DNA from: Patescibacteria group bacterium
Lineage (GTDB): Bacteria > Patescibacteriota > Patescibacteriia > Patescibacteriales > GWC2-42-12
Length of the DNA: 46,688 nt
NCBI GenBank assembly: GCA_028707005.1
Contig: JAQTVB010000007.1
Location: 1 to 46,688 of the forward strand
Reading direction: 5' to 3'
Part shown: in pieces, positions 7,896 to 15,526 of the stretch
Position numbering within the stretch: position 1 is the stretch's first letter
Layout of the letters: each line of letters starts with the position of its first letter
Notes under the pieces: generated by a model
What the model was told of the DNA's origin: nothing
The model's database searches: none
What the model saw: only the letters and a program-made list of their open reading frames with translations
Program-made: the position numbers and the translations under genes

Positions 7896-8210
7896 TTATA
7901 CCCGAAAACTCGTCGGCACATAACTCTTAATTCTGGCTATTTCCTGCTCTACCAGCTCACCGTCGTACTCGGCGTTATGCGCGTGCGCGCCCGAATAGCT
8001 GGCCTGTTTTTGATCCAAATGCAAATTAATGACGATCTGCCCATTCTCTCTGGCAACATAGACATGGAATCTGGGATAAAAACCGCGATTGAACGGCCGG
8101 GTAAAACTTTCCTGGCCGCTGCGCGGATCCACGAAATACTTATAGCCGGCTTGCCTCAAAAGATTTTCCGGCGCTTGATCAAGTTGATTTTCGTCTAAAA
8201 TTAGCTTCAT
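7896..8210 (-). CDS. Conserved-looking hypothetical protein (104 aa)
   Basis: Intact ORF, downstream of dnaG on the same strand; no family recognised. Confidence 0.6.
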   Translation of the reverse strand: MKLILDENQLDQAPENLLRQAGYKYFVDPRSGQESFTRPFNRGFYPRFHVYVARENGQIVINLHLDQKQASYSGAHAHNAEYDGELVEQEIARIKSYVPTSFRV

Positions 8211-8300
8211 AAATTAAAATCGTTTAAATCAGCCTACTAACAATTTTATCATAGTTTAAAAATTTGATTAGGTCAAAGCGCCGGTCGGCCAAGTCTCCAG

Positions 8301-8340
8301 ACAAAAATGGCATAAGCGCGCCGCTTATGCCGTTTTTGTT
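8301..8340. terminator. Strong hairpin, probable bidirectional terminator
   Basis: ACAAAAATGGCATAAGCG CGC CGCTTATGCCGTTTTTGT. Confidence 0.6.
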
Positions 8341-8476
8341 GTCTATGATAATCAAGGATTTATTTAACATGTTGTCTGACCGCAGGATGATGATTGCCAT
8401 TATGGCACGCCAATTGATCATTGACTTGCATGCTAGTATATACGCATCATGGTTTTTTTTCTTCATGGGCAATAAA

Positions 8477-8513
8477 AAGAGGAAGGGCTAACCCCATAGA
8501 GCCCTTCCTCTTC
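8477..8513. terminator. Probable intrinsic terminator
   Basis: AGAGGAAGGGCT aaccccat AGAGCCCTTCCTCT. Confidence 0.65.
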
Positions 8514-8542
8514 TCTTATTTATAGACCGCTGTTCGGCCTAA

Positions 8543-9199
8543 TTAATTATTGGTTTCAGTTTTGTCTGCACCCATGAATCTGCCGCCGCCGAAGCCGCGA
8601 TCGCCATTCGGACCATGGCCCGGGCCTCTGCCGCCTATCGCTGCCGGACCATTAACGCCCAATTCTTGCAAAATAGTATCGGCCTGCTGTCTTAAGTTGT
8701 TGGCTTGGACATAGCGGCTGAAATTATTGGCGTTGACCTTGTCTAAGATCGGCGCGCTGGCATCCAACGCCTTAACGGCCGCCACCCAAGCATTGTAATC
8801 GCCATTCTTCAGCGCGGTCTTTACCGCCGCGGCCTTGGTCTGCTGTTCAGCCATTTTGGCTTCCCCGTCCTTGAATTTGGCTGCATATTCGCTGAAATTG
8901 CCGGTCGTGACCTTCTTCAATTCCGGAGCATTCTCATTTATCGCTTTCACGGCCGTTACCCAGGCGTTGTAATCGCTGTTTTCCAGCGCGGTTTTCACCG
9001 CCGCCGTTTTGGTTTGCATGGCCGCTTTCTGCGCTGCGGTTAATTCAGCCGGCTTATTTTTCCGCTCTCCGCCGAAGAATTTGCCAATTATCGGCAAAGA
9101 GCCGGCATTATCGGCGGCTAAAACGGTTGAAGCTATGCCGGCGGTCGAGGCCAATAAAGTCAAAGCGATAGCCGCGGTAATTAATTTTTTTTGTTTCAT
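8543..9199 (-). CDS. Secreted/anchored protein with two tandem ~45-aa repeats and Gly-rich tail
   Basis: N-terminal signal peptide; AAVKTALENSDYNAWVTAVKAINENAPELKKVTTGNFSEY and AAVKTALKNGDYNAWVAAVKALDASAPILDKVNANNFSRY; tail GGRGPGHGPNGDRGFGGGRF. Confidence 0.8.
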   Translation of the reverse strand: MKQKKLITAAIALTLLASTAGIASTVLAADNAGSLPIIGKFFGGERKNKPAELTAAQKAAMQTKTAAVKTALENSDYNAWVTAVKAINENAPELKKVTTGNFSEYAAKFKDGEAKMAEQQTKAAAVKTALKNGDYNAWVAAVKALDASAPILDKVNANNFSRYVQANNLRQQADTILQELGVNGPAAIGGRGPGHGPNGDRGFGGGRFMGADKTETNN

Positions 9200-9333
9200 A
9201 GTTTTTATGCTTCTGCCATAAAATAGCTTGGTTGCTGATTTATGGCGGAAGACGATTAATTGTTAAGGGGAGATATATTTTTTAACGTCGCCCTGTTTAA
9301 TAATACGCAGGCGATATTTTTTTCTTCAAAAAG

Positions 9334-9360
9334 AAAAAGCCGTCTGCTCAACGGCTTTTT
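9334..9360 (-). terminator. Intrinsic terminator
   Basis: AAAAAGCCGT ctgctca ACGGCTTTTT. Confidence 0.7.
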
Positions 9361-9378
9361 CTGAAAAATATTTTCTGC

Positions 9379-10155
9379 TTAAGGAGAAAATTCTTGGTCC
9401 CGCTCCAATCCGGGCGGAGGCAGATTGTTGAAACGCAGGAAGAACCCGCTGCCGGAAGGAATGGCCGGTAAAATTTCTTCAGCCCTGAAATAATGATCAT
9501 CCTGCGCTTCGCCCAAGAAACGGGCCGGCAGGCCGATGATTATTTGAGCGCGCCGATCTCTTTTCGCGCCGGCCGTTAACACAGCCCATCTGATGCCGCT
9601 TCCGTCTAAGAGCAGATATTCGTCGGCATTGGTTTGCTGGGTAATAACGCCCACCAGCCGGCCGGCCGTCGGTTGCGACCAGAAATTTATGCCCGGATTC
9701 ATAATCCGGTCATAGAATGGCGCTCGTCGGCCCAAGGCATCGTCCACTATTTTACCCACTCCCAGCAGGTGAAAAGCTCCGCCCAAAATGACGCTAGTTA
9801 AAATAATAATGGACAAAACCGCCACCAAAGAATAGCGATAGCCCTTTTTGGTAAGCTTAAAATCATAGAAAACGAACAATATAAAAAGGATCAGGCAAAC
9901 CAGCCAAAACAAAGGCACAATTAGTAAGGCTTCGTTCCAAATTTGTCCGCCAGCTCTTCGATAAACGTCCAACTCATCATAGCGCAACATATACAAAACC
10001 AGCGCCATGGTGACCGAACCCAAAACCAGCGACAGCGCGCCCAATAGCCAAACAATATAATTTTTTAGCAAAAATTGCCATCTGGGTTTTGGCTGAAGAT
10101 GCTGATTGTCGATTTTATTAAGCAATTCCTGGCCAAAATTTTTATCTAATGTCAT
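9379..10155 (-). CDS. Multi-pass membrane protein, putative anti-sigma-type partner of the ECF sigma factor
   Basis: 258 aa; cytoplasmic N-terminus then three hydrophobic helices; located directly downstream of the ECF gene. Confidence 0.6.
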   Translation of the reverse strand: MTLDKNFGQELLNKIDNQHLQPKPRWQFLLKNYIVWLLGALSLVLGSVTMALVLYMLRYDELDVYRRAGGQIWNEALLIVPLFWLVCLILFILFVFYDFKLTKKGYRYSLVAVLSIIILTSVILGGAFHLLGVGKIVDDALGRRAPFYDRIMNPGINFWSQPTAGRLVGVITQQTNADEYLLLDGSGIRWAVLTAGAKRDRRAQIIIGLPARFLGEAQDDHYFRAEEILPAIPSGSGFFLRFNNLPPPGLERDQEFSP

Positions 10156-10192
10156 ATATTTATAATTATAAATTGCACCAATTAATTTGCTT

Positions 10193-10355
10193 ATCTCGGT
10201 TAAATTTATTTAATTTTTTGAGCGAGGATTGTTTGAGTCATCTCCAGCTCGCGAAAACAACACCGGCTGGTTTGGCCTGGCCTCGGATAATTTCAGTAAA
10301 GTCAACAGTCGGCGAGCTCCGCAGTGAAAAAAAATTAAATAAATTTAACTGAGAT
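10193..10355. repeat. 163-bp element with 27-bp terminal inverted repeats
   Basis: ATCTCGGTTAAATTTATTTAATTTTTT ... AAAAAATTAAATAAATTTAACTGAGAT, one mismatch (G.U capable). Confidence 0.8.
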
Positions 10356-10376
10356 TCTATAGCTAACATCGCCCAT

Positions 10377-10961
10377 TTATAATTTAATTTTTTGCTCCGC
10401 TAATTCTTTTTTAAATTCCGCCTTAGCTCGATTAATCATTGAACCGACCGTGCCAATCGGTTTTTTAATGATGTCGGATATTTCCTGATAGCTTTTTTCT
10501 TCCAAAAATTTCAAAACCAAAACTTCGCGGTATTTTTCTCCCAACCCGTCCAAAATCTTAAGGATCTTTTCTTTCTGCAACGCCAAATCCAGGTCTTTTT
10601 GCAAATCAAGGTTGGAGATTATTTTATTAACGCCTTCGTCTTCCAGCGCGATGGCATGGCCCTCGGCCCTGGCCTGCAATTTGCGATGGCGGCTGATCAC
10701 CTGATGGCGCGCTATCGCGTAAGCCCAGGAAGAAAATTTCAAGCTGCGGTCAAAGTCGTTTAAATTTAAATAAATTTTAAGAAAAATTTCTTGCAGCAGA
10801 TCTTCCGCGTCTTCACTGCTTACTTTAGTTATGCGCCTGATGAAATTATACAGCTTGACCTTATAACGATTGATAATAAATAAAAAATTATCCTTGTTTT
10901 GCAAGGTTAATTCAACGATCTCTTCGTCGCTTAGTTGATCAGTCGAAGAATTAGGAACCAT
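10377..10961 (-). CDS. ECF-type RNA polymerase sigma factor
   Basis: 194 aa; SEDAEDLLQEIFLKIYLNLNDFDRSLKFSSWAYAIARHQVISRHRK; LKFLEEKSYQEISDIIKKPIGTVGSMINRAKAEFKK. Confidence 0.92.
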   Translation of the reverse strand: MVPNSSTDQLSDEEIVELTLQNKDNFLFIINRYKVKLYNFIRRITKVSSEDAEDLLQEIFLKIYLNLNDFDRSLKFSSWAYAIARHQVISRHRKLQARAEGHAIALEDEGVNKIISNLDLQKDLDLALQKEKILKILDGLGEKYREVLVLKFLEEKSYQEISDIIKKPIGTVGSMINRAKAEFKKELAEQKIKL

Positions 10962-11018
10962 GGCGTGAATTTAGGACCTACTACTTATTAGTACGCGCCA
11001 GCCGGCAAAATCTTCATG

Positions 11019-11363
11019 TCAGGCGGCGCTGGCGTTGCTTAATAAAATCACAGCCAGGACGGCCGTAATGACGCCAAGCACGCCTACGGCGTTTAATTTT
11101 TCTCCGAAAATCAAAATGCCAATCAAGATGGTGGTGAGCAAGCTGAGAACCGACCAAATCGTGCCCACGATTGACAGCTGATTTTTTTGCAAAATCGCCG
11201 GCAGCCAAGCCAAAATTCCCAGGCCGTAAGCCAAATAAATAAGCGCCACCCAGCTTAGCTTGGGATTAAGCGCGAATTTTTTTGACAAAAATTCGCCGGC
11301 GGCGAAAAATATCCCGGAAACCGCCAGCCAGACTAAATAATTGATGGATAAAATAAATTTCAT
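11019..11363 (-). CDS. Small EamA/SMR-like membrane transporter
   Basis: 114 aa, four hydrophobic segments; IGTIWSVLSLLTTILIGILIFGEKLNAVGVLGVITAVLAVILLS. Confidence 0.7.
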   Translation of the reverse strand: MKFILSINYLVWLAVSGIFFAAGEFLSKKFALNPKLSWVALIYLAYGLGILAWLPAILQKNQLSIVGTIWSVLSLLTTILIGILIFGEKLNAVGVLGVITAVLAVILLSNASAA

Positions 11364-11372
11364 ATTGAACGA

Positions 11373-11765
11373 TCAGCGCTGGCGGCGGGTATAAAATGCT
11401 CTGGAGCCGCGAGAAGCGATAAATAAAGTCACCACCACCAGATAGGTGGAAATCGTATCCTGCGATATATGATAAGAAGAGCCGAGATAAGCGTTGGAAA
11501 TGATTAAAATGAAAATCAAAACAGTCCAAATAACCAAAGCGATTTCTCCCGGATGATGGCCCTGATAATGATTAAACCAGCGCTTGAATTCTTTGGAGCC
11601 GATATAAACCGTGAGCAAGGTAATGTAAAGAAGAGAAATCGGCGAAATCAAATAGGTATAGTGGCCGCCGGACCAAAAATCAATAATAATGATAAAGACA
11701 ATCACGGCCAGCCAGATGTTGGCCAGCCAGCGCCAATATTTTTCCGAATGACTTTGTTTAGCCAT
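11373..11765 (-). CDS. Hypothetical integral membrane protein
   Basis: 130 aa, four predicted hydrophobic stretches. Confidence 0.6.
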   Translation of the reverse strand: MAKQSHSEKYWRWLANIWLAVIVFIIIIDFWSGGHYTYLISPISLLYITLLTVYIGSKEFKRWFNHYQGHHPGEIALVIWTVLIFILIISNAYLGSSYHISQDTISTYLVVVTLFIASRGSRAFYTRRQR

Positions 11766-11770
11766 AGTTG

Positions 11771-11857
11771 CGGAAGAGGAGGGATTCGAACCCTCGAAGG
11801 CTTTTACACCTTACACGCTTTCCAAGCGTGCGCCATCGACCACTAGGCGACTCTTCC
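11771..11857 (-). tRNA. tRNA-Ser (GGA), CCA not encoded
   Basis: GGAAGAG...CTTGGAAAG anticodon loop...long variable arm...GGTTCGAATCC...CTCTTCCG. Confidence 0.9.
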
Positions 11858-11868
11858 TAAAATATTAT

Positions 11869-12435
11869 CTAAATTGACCGGTAAATAAAAACCGAAACCA
11901 CGGCAAAGGCGATGGCCAAATAGAAACACCAGGTTGCTGAAATCAAGAATAACGGCAGGCTAGATAAAATATAGACGAATAAAAGAATAAGAGCAAGTAC
12001 CTGGGTCGCCATTTTGACTTTGCCCATGGCTTGGGCTTTAATCCTCTTCTGCGTCGTTAATTTTAAATGCAGGGCCACAATGATCAATAAAAGCTCTATG
12101 CCGACGATCAGCCCGGCGACAAAAACGCTGATATACTTTGTCACCAAAACCATCACCACAACGCCAACCAAGAATTTATCCGCCAAAGGATCAAAGAACT
12201 CCCCCCATTCGGTTATCTGGTTTCTGGTGCGCGCCATGGCGCCGTCTATGGCGTCGGTTAAAGCCGCGACAACAAACAAGACAAAAGACCAAAGCATCTG
12301 ATCAATCAGCAACAAGTAAGCGATCGGGGGAATCAAAATAAACCTTAACATGGTGACGTGGTTTGGTAAAACAAGCCTGGGAATCAGGCGGAGAATTGAT
12401 TGGGCAAGCAAATTATCAAAAAATTTTTGAGTCAT
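11869..12435 (-). CDS. CDP-alcohol phosphatidyltransferase (PgsA-like)
   Basis: 188 aa; DAIDGAMARTRNQITEWGEFFDPLADK matches DGx2ARx8Gx3Dx3D. Confidence 0.88.
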   Translation of the reverse strand: MTQKFFDNLLAQSILRLIPRLVLPNHVTMLRFILIPPIAYLLLIDQMLWSFVLFVVAALTDAIDGAMARTRNQITEWGEFFDPLADKFLVGVVVMVLVTKYISVFVAGLIVGIELLLIIVALHLKLTTQKRIKAQAMGKVKMATQVLALILLFVYILSSLPLFLISATWCFYLAIAFAVVSVFIYRSI

Positions 12436-13092
12436 TTATTTGAGCAAATTGCTGATAATTGTCTTCATACCCGCTTCTTTATCGCCGTTCGGGGCCGTAA
12501 AATCTTCATAAGGGTAAGCGCCCGGATAGATATTGCCGTTGACAAAAGTTGTGGGCGTGCCGGTCACGCCGGCCTGTCCGCCTTCGGCCATTTCTTCCGC
12601 CACTTTACTTTTATATTTCCCGTCGTCCAAACATTGATTAAATTTTGCCGCATCCAAACCCAGGTCGCCGGCGTCTTTCTTGTACTGCTCCGCGCTTAAG
12701 CGGCCGGCCAGATTATCGGCAAACAGCTTGTCATACATTTCCCAAAATTTGCCCTGTTCGGCTGCGCACTCGCTCGCTTCGGCCGCTTGGCCGGCCTCCG
12801 CGTGGCCTGAAAGCGGGTAATGGCGAAAAGAGATCGCCACCTTGTCAGGAAAATTTTCCGCCACTTTTTTTACAGTATCGGTAAATTGCTGGCAAAACGG
12901 ACATTCAAAATCGCTATAAATAATCATCTGCACCGGCGCGTCCGACCGTCCCCAAAGATGATCGGTGGCGTCGATGGGACGCAACGCCGACAGATTACCT
13001 TCGCCGCCCCGATTGCTTTTGGCCAAATAGACCAAACCCGCTAAAGCCAAAATGACGGCAACAAATATGATTATTTTATTTTTCTTGGACAT
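12436..13092 (-). CDS. DsbA-family thioredoxin-fold oxidoreductase
   Basis: 218 aa; YSDFECPFCQQFTDTVKKV (CPFC), TGTPTTFVNG; N-terminal membrane anchor. Confidence 0.9.
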   Translation of the reverse strand: MSKKNKIIIFVAVILALAGLVYLAKSNRGGEGNLSALRPIDATDHLWGRSDAPVQMIIYSDFECPFCQQFTDTVKKVAENFPDKVAISFRHYPLSGHAEAGQAAEASECAAEQGKFWEMYDKLFADNLAGRLSAEQYKKDAGDLGLDAAKFNQCLDDGKYKSKVAEEMAEGGQAGVTGTPTTFVNGNIYPGAYPYEDFTAPNGDKEAGMKTIISNLLK

Positions 13093-13096
13093 AGAG

Positions 13097-13145
13097 GGAA
13101 AATTAATTTTTAATTTTTAATTTTTAATTTCTAATTTCTAAACAA
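13097..13145. repeat. Heptad repeat tract
   Basis: TTTTTAA TTTTTAA TTTTTAA TTTCTAA TTTCTAA. Confidence 0.75.
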
Positions 13146-13243
13146 TTTTCAATGATTCAATGAATTAATTTCCAAACAATAAAAAGTTATCTGTGAAATT
13201 GCCAGCCCGAGGCTGGTCGGCCTTGAGCCGAAAAATTGAAAAT

Positions 13244-14743
13244 TTATATTCCTGGTTTCTCTAAGTGCCACCGGGTCGTTGCCTCATAAGCCCAGCCGAC
13301 ACGAAACAGCATGGCTTCGTCAAATCTTCTGCCGATTAATTGCATGCCCACCGGCAAGCCATTGTCAAAGCCGCAGGGTATGGACATCGCCGGCAAGCCC
13401 GACAGCGACGCTCCGGCCATAAAAATATCTTCCAAATACATCTTTAAAGGATCTGCGGATTGCGGCGCGCCGATTTTAAACGCCACGTGCGGCGCGGTCG
13501 GAGTCAAAAGGCAATCAACTTCTTGTAAAACTTTATCCATTTCTTGTTTAATTTGGGTGCGCACTTTTTGCGCCTGTAAATAATAAGCGTCATAATAACC
13601 GGCGCTCAAAGCATAAGTGCCCAGCATAATGCGGCGCTTGGCTTCGGGCCCGAAACCCTTGCCCCGGCTCCTGGTATAGACGCTCATTAAATCATTACCC
13701 CTCTCCCGCGAGGTACGAGCGGGGGAGGTTAGGGAGGGGGCCGCGCTTAAGCCATATTTGATGCCATCGAAACGCGCCAAGTTAGAGCTGATCTCTGATG
13801 GTGTAATGATATAATAAACCGGAATAGCGTATTTGGTATGCGGCAGACTTACTGATTTGAATTTAACGCCCAACTTTTTCAAGGTTGCCACGGCTTGCTC
13901 TATGGCTTGGGTCACGCCCTGGTCAGTGCCCGCGGTAAAATACTCCTTGGGCAAACCAATGGTCATGCTCTTTAAATTTACCCTCTCCTTACTAAGGAGA
14001 GGGTTGGGGTGAGGTTGATTTACCGTGGTGGCGTCATTCTCATCAACTCCCGCGATCACGGATAGCACTATGGCTGCATCCTCCACGGTCTTGGCCAGCG
14101 GTCCGGGCACATCGGTTGAACTGGTCATGGCGATCAGGCCAAAACGAGAGCTTCGCCCATAAGTCGGCTTCAGGCCGACAATGCCGCAAAAACCGGCCGG
14201 GTATCTGATGGAGCCGCAGGTGTCCGTGCCCAAAGCGAATAAGCACATGTCGCTAGCCACGGCCGCGGCTGAGCCGCCGGATGAACCGCCGGGAACGCGC
14301 GTTAAGTCCCAGGGATTATGCGTCGGGCCAAAAGCTGAATTTTCCGTGGAAGAACCATGGGCAAATTCATCCAGATTGGTCTTGCCCAAAAGCACTGCGC
14401 CGGCTTGCTTTAATTTTTTGATAATCGTCGCATCATACGGCGCGATGTAATTTGCCAAAATTTTTGAAGCCGCCGTAGTTTTTATGCCGCGGGTTAAAAT
14501 ATTGTCCTTAGCAAAATACGGGATGCCCAATAAATCCCCGCTTTCGCCTGCAGCGCGCCGCTCATCGGCCTTTTTCGCCTCTGCCAACGCTTCTTTCTCG
14601 CAGACTGTTAGACACGCCTTTATCTTCCCGTCAATTTCTTTAATGCGTTTTAAACAGGCCTCGGTTAATGCGACCGAAGTTATTTCTTTTTTTGCCAGCA
14701 ACTGGCTGGCTTGCTTTATGGTAAGCTGGTTTAATGATTTCAT
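13244..14743 (-). CDS. gatA: Asp-tRNA(Asn)/Glu-tRNA(Gln) amidotransferase subunit A
   Basis: 499 aa amidase signature VPGGSSGGSAAAVASDMCLFALGTDTCGSIRYPAGFCG; two palindromic-repeat-derived insertions. Confidence 0.95.
   Translation of the reverse strand: MKSLNQLTIKQASQLLAKKEITSVALTEACLKRIKEIDGKIKACLTVCEKEALAEAKKADERRAAGESGDLLGIPYFAKDNILTRGIKTTAASKILANYIAPYDATIIKKLKQAGAVLLGKTNLDEFAHGSSTENSAFGPTHNPWDLTRVPGGSSGGSAAAVASDMCLFALGTDTCGSIRYPAGFCGIVGLKPTYGRSSRFGLIAMTSSTDVPGPLAKTVEDAAIVLSVIAGVDENDATTVNQPHPNPLLSKERVNLKSMTIGLPKEYFTAGTDQGVTQAIEQAVATLKKLGVKFKSVSLPHTKYAIPVYYIITPSEISSNLARFDGIKYGLSAAPSLTSPARTSRERGNDLMSVYTRSRGKGFGPEAKRRIMLGTYALSAGYYDAYYLQAQKVRTQIKQEMDKVLQEVDCLLTPTAPHVAFKIGAPQSADPLKMYLEDIFMAGASLSGLPAMSIPCGFDNGLPVGMQLIGRRFDEAMLFRVGWAYEATTRWHLEKPGI
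13696..13742. repeat. Palindromic repeat inserted in frame in gatA
   Basis: CCCTCTCCCGCGAGGTACGAGCGGGGGAGGTTAGGGAGGGGG; encodes APSLTSPARTSRERGN. Confidence 0.75.
13981..14016. repeat. Second palindromic repeat inserted in frame in gatA
   Basis: CCCTCTCCTTACTAAGGAGAGGGTTGGGGTGAGGTT; encodes QPHPNPLLSKERV. Confidence 0.8.
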
Positions 14744-14783
14744 AAATTACAAATCTACAAAATCTAACACCAATGCACAAATA

Positions 14784-15191
14784 TCACTTTCGTATATTTA
14801 ACGGATTCAAAGCTCTAAAAAATTTGACTCCGCTCGATGTGATATTGGCAATAATCGCTAATTTTAAACCCGTAGCCTTTAAATATCCTTTAATTTGTTC
14901 AATATTTCTCCGTCCAAAATAATTCCCTGTTTTAATTTCTAAAACAATTTTATCTTCAATAATAAAATCAATGAAATATCTACCTATAACATTACCTTTA
15001 ATTGATATTTTGAATGGCGCTTGTTTATTATATTGTAAATTTGCTTGCTTTAAATAACATTCAATCGCTTTATAGTAATACTTCTCCTGATAACCATAGC
15101 CTAGATCATTATAGACATTAAACAAAACTCCGATGACTTTATAGCTAAGCTCCTTATAAATCACTTTGTCCCCCTCCTTACTCATATTCAT
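14784..15191 (-). CDS. GxxExxY-family protein (PD-(D/E)XK nuclease-like), between gatC and gatA
   Basis: 135 aa; GYGYQEKYYY (GxxExxY) and DFIIEDKIVLEIKTG. Confidence 0.85.
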   Translation of the reverse strand: MNMSKEGDKVIYKELSYKVIGVLFNVYNDLGYGYQEKYYYKAIECYLKQANLQYNKQAPFKISIKGNVIGRYFIDFIIEDKIVLEIKTGNYFGRRNIEQIKGYLKATGLKLAIIANITSSGVKFFRALNPLNIRK

Positions 15192-15226
15192 ATTTGTGAA
15201 TTTGTAGCCGATTTGTGAATTGGTAA

Positions 15227-15520
15227 TTACTCGATTACTCTTTTCACCTTGATAAATCTTCCCTCTTTGGCCGGCGCGTCGCTCAAAGCCGCTTCAACCA
15301 GGTGCTGGGGCCAGCTCTTTATTTCATCCTCGCGCCAAATGTTTTCCAAGCCGGTCACTTGCGCGGTCGGAGCAACGCCCTCAACATCCACTTCTTTCAA
15401 CTGATCAATGTAATCTAAAACCGCGGACAATTGTCCGCCATACTTTTCCAGTTCCTGGTCCGTAAGCTCCAGGCGCGCCAACTCCGCGATATGTTTTACT
15501 TCCTCTTGAGATAAAGACAT
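15227..15520 (-). CDS. gatC: Asp-tRNA(Asn)/Glu-tRNA(Gln) amidotransferase subunit C
   Basis: 97 aa; VKHIAELARLELTDQELEKYGGQLSAVLDYIDQLKEVD. Confidence 0.93.
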   Translation of the reverse strand: MSLSQEEVKHIAELARLELTDQELEKYGGQLSAVLDYIDQLKEVDVEGVAPTAQVTGLENIWREDEIKSWPQHLVEAALSDAPAKEGRFIKVKRVIE

Positions 15521-15526
15521 AAAAAA

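Noticed and set aside
8224-8472. 82-aa ORF (and antisense 75-aa ORF 8264-8491)
   Set aside because: Both span a strong terminator hairpin at 8301-8340 and look non-coding.
11014-11529. Alternative-frame ORFs (64 aa and 87 aa) overlapping the SMR-like and membrane-protein genes
   Set aside because: Overlap better supported ORFs; composition resembles frame-shifted membrane protein sequence.
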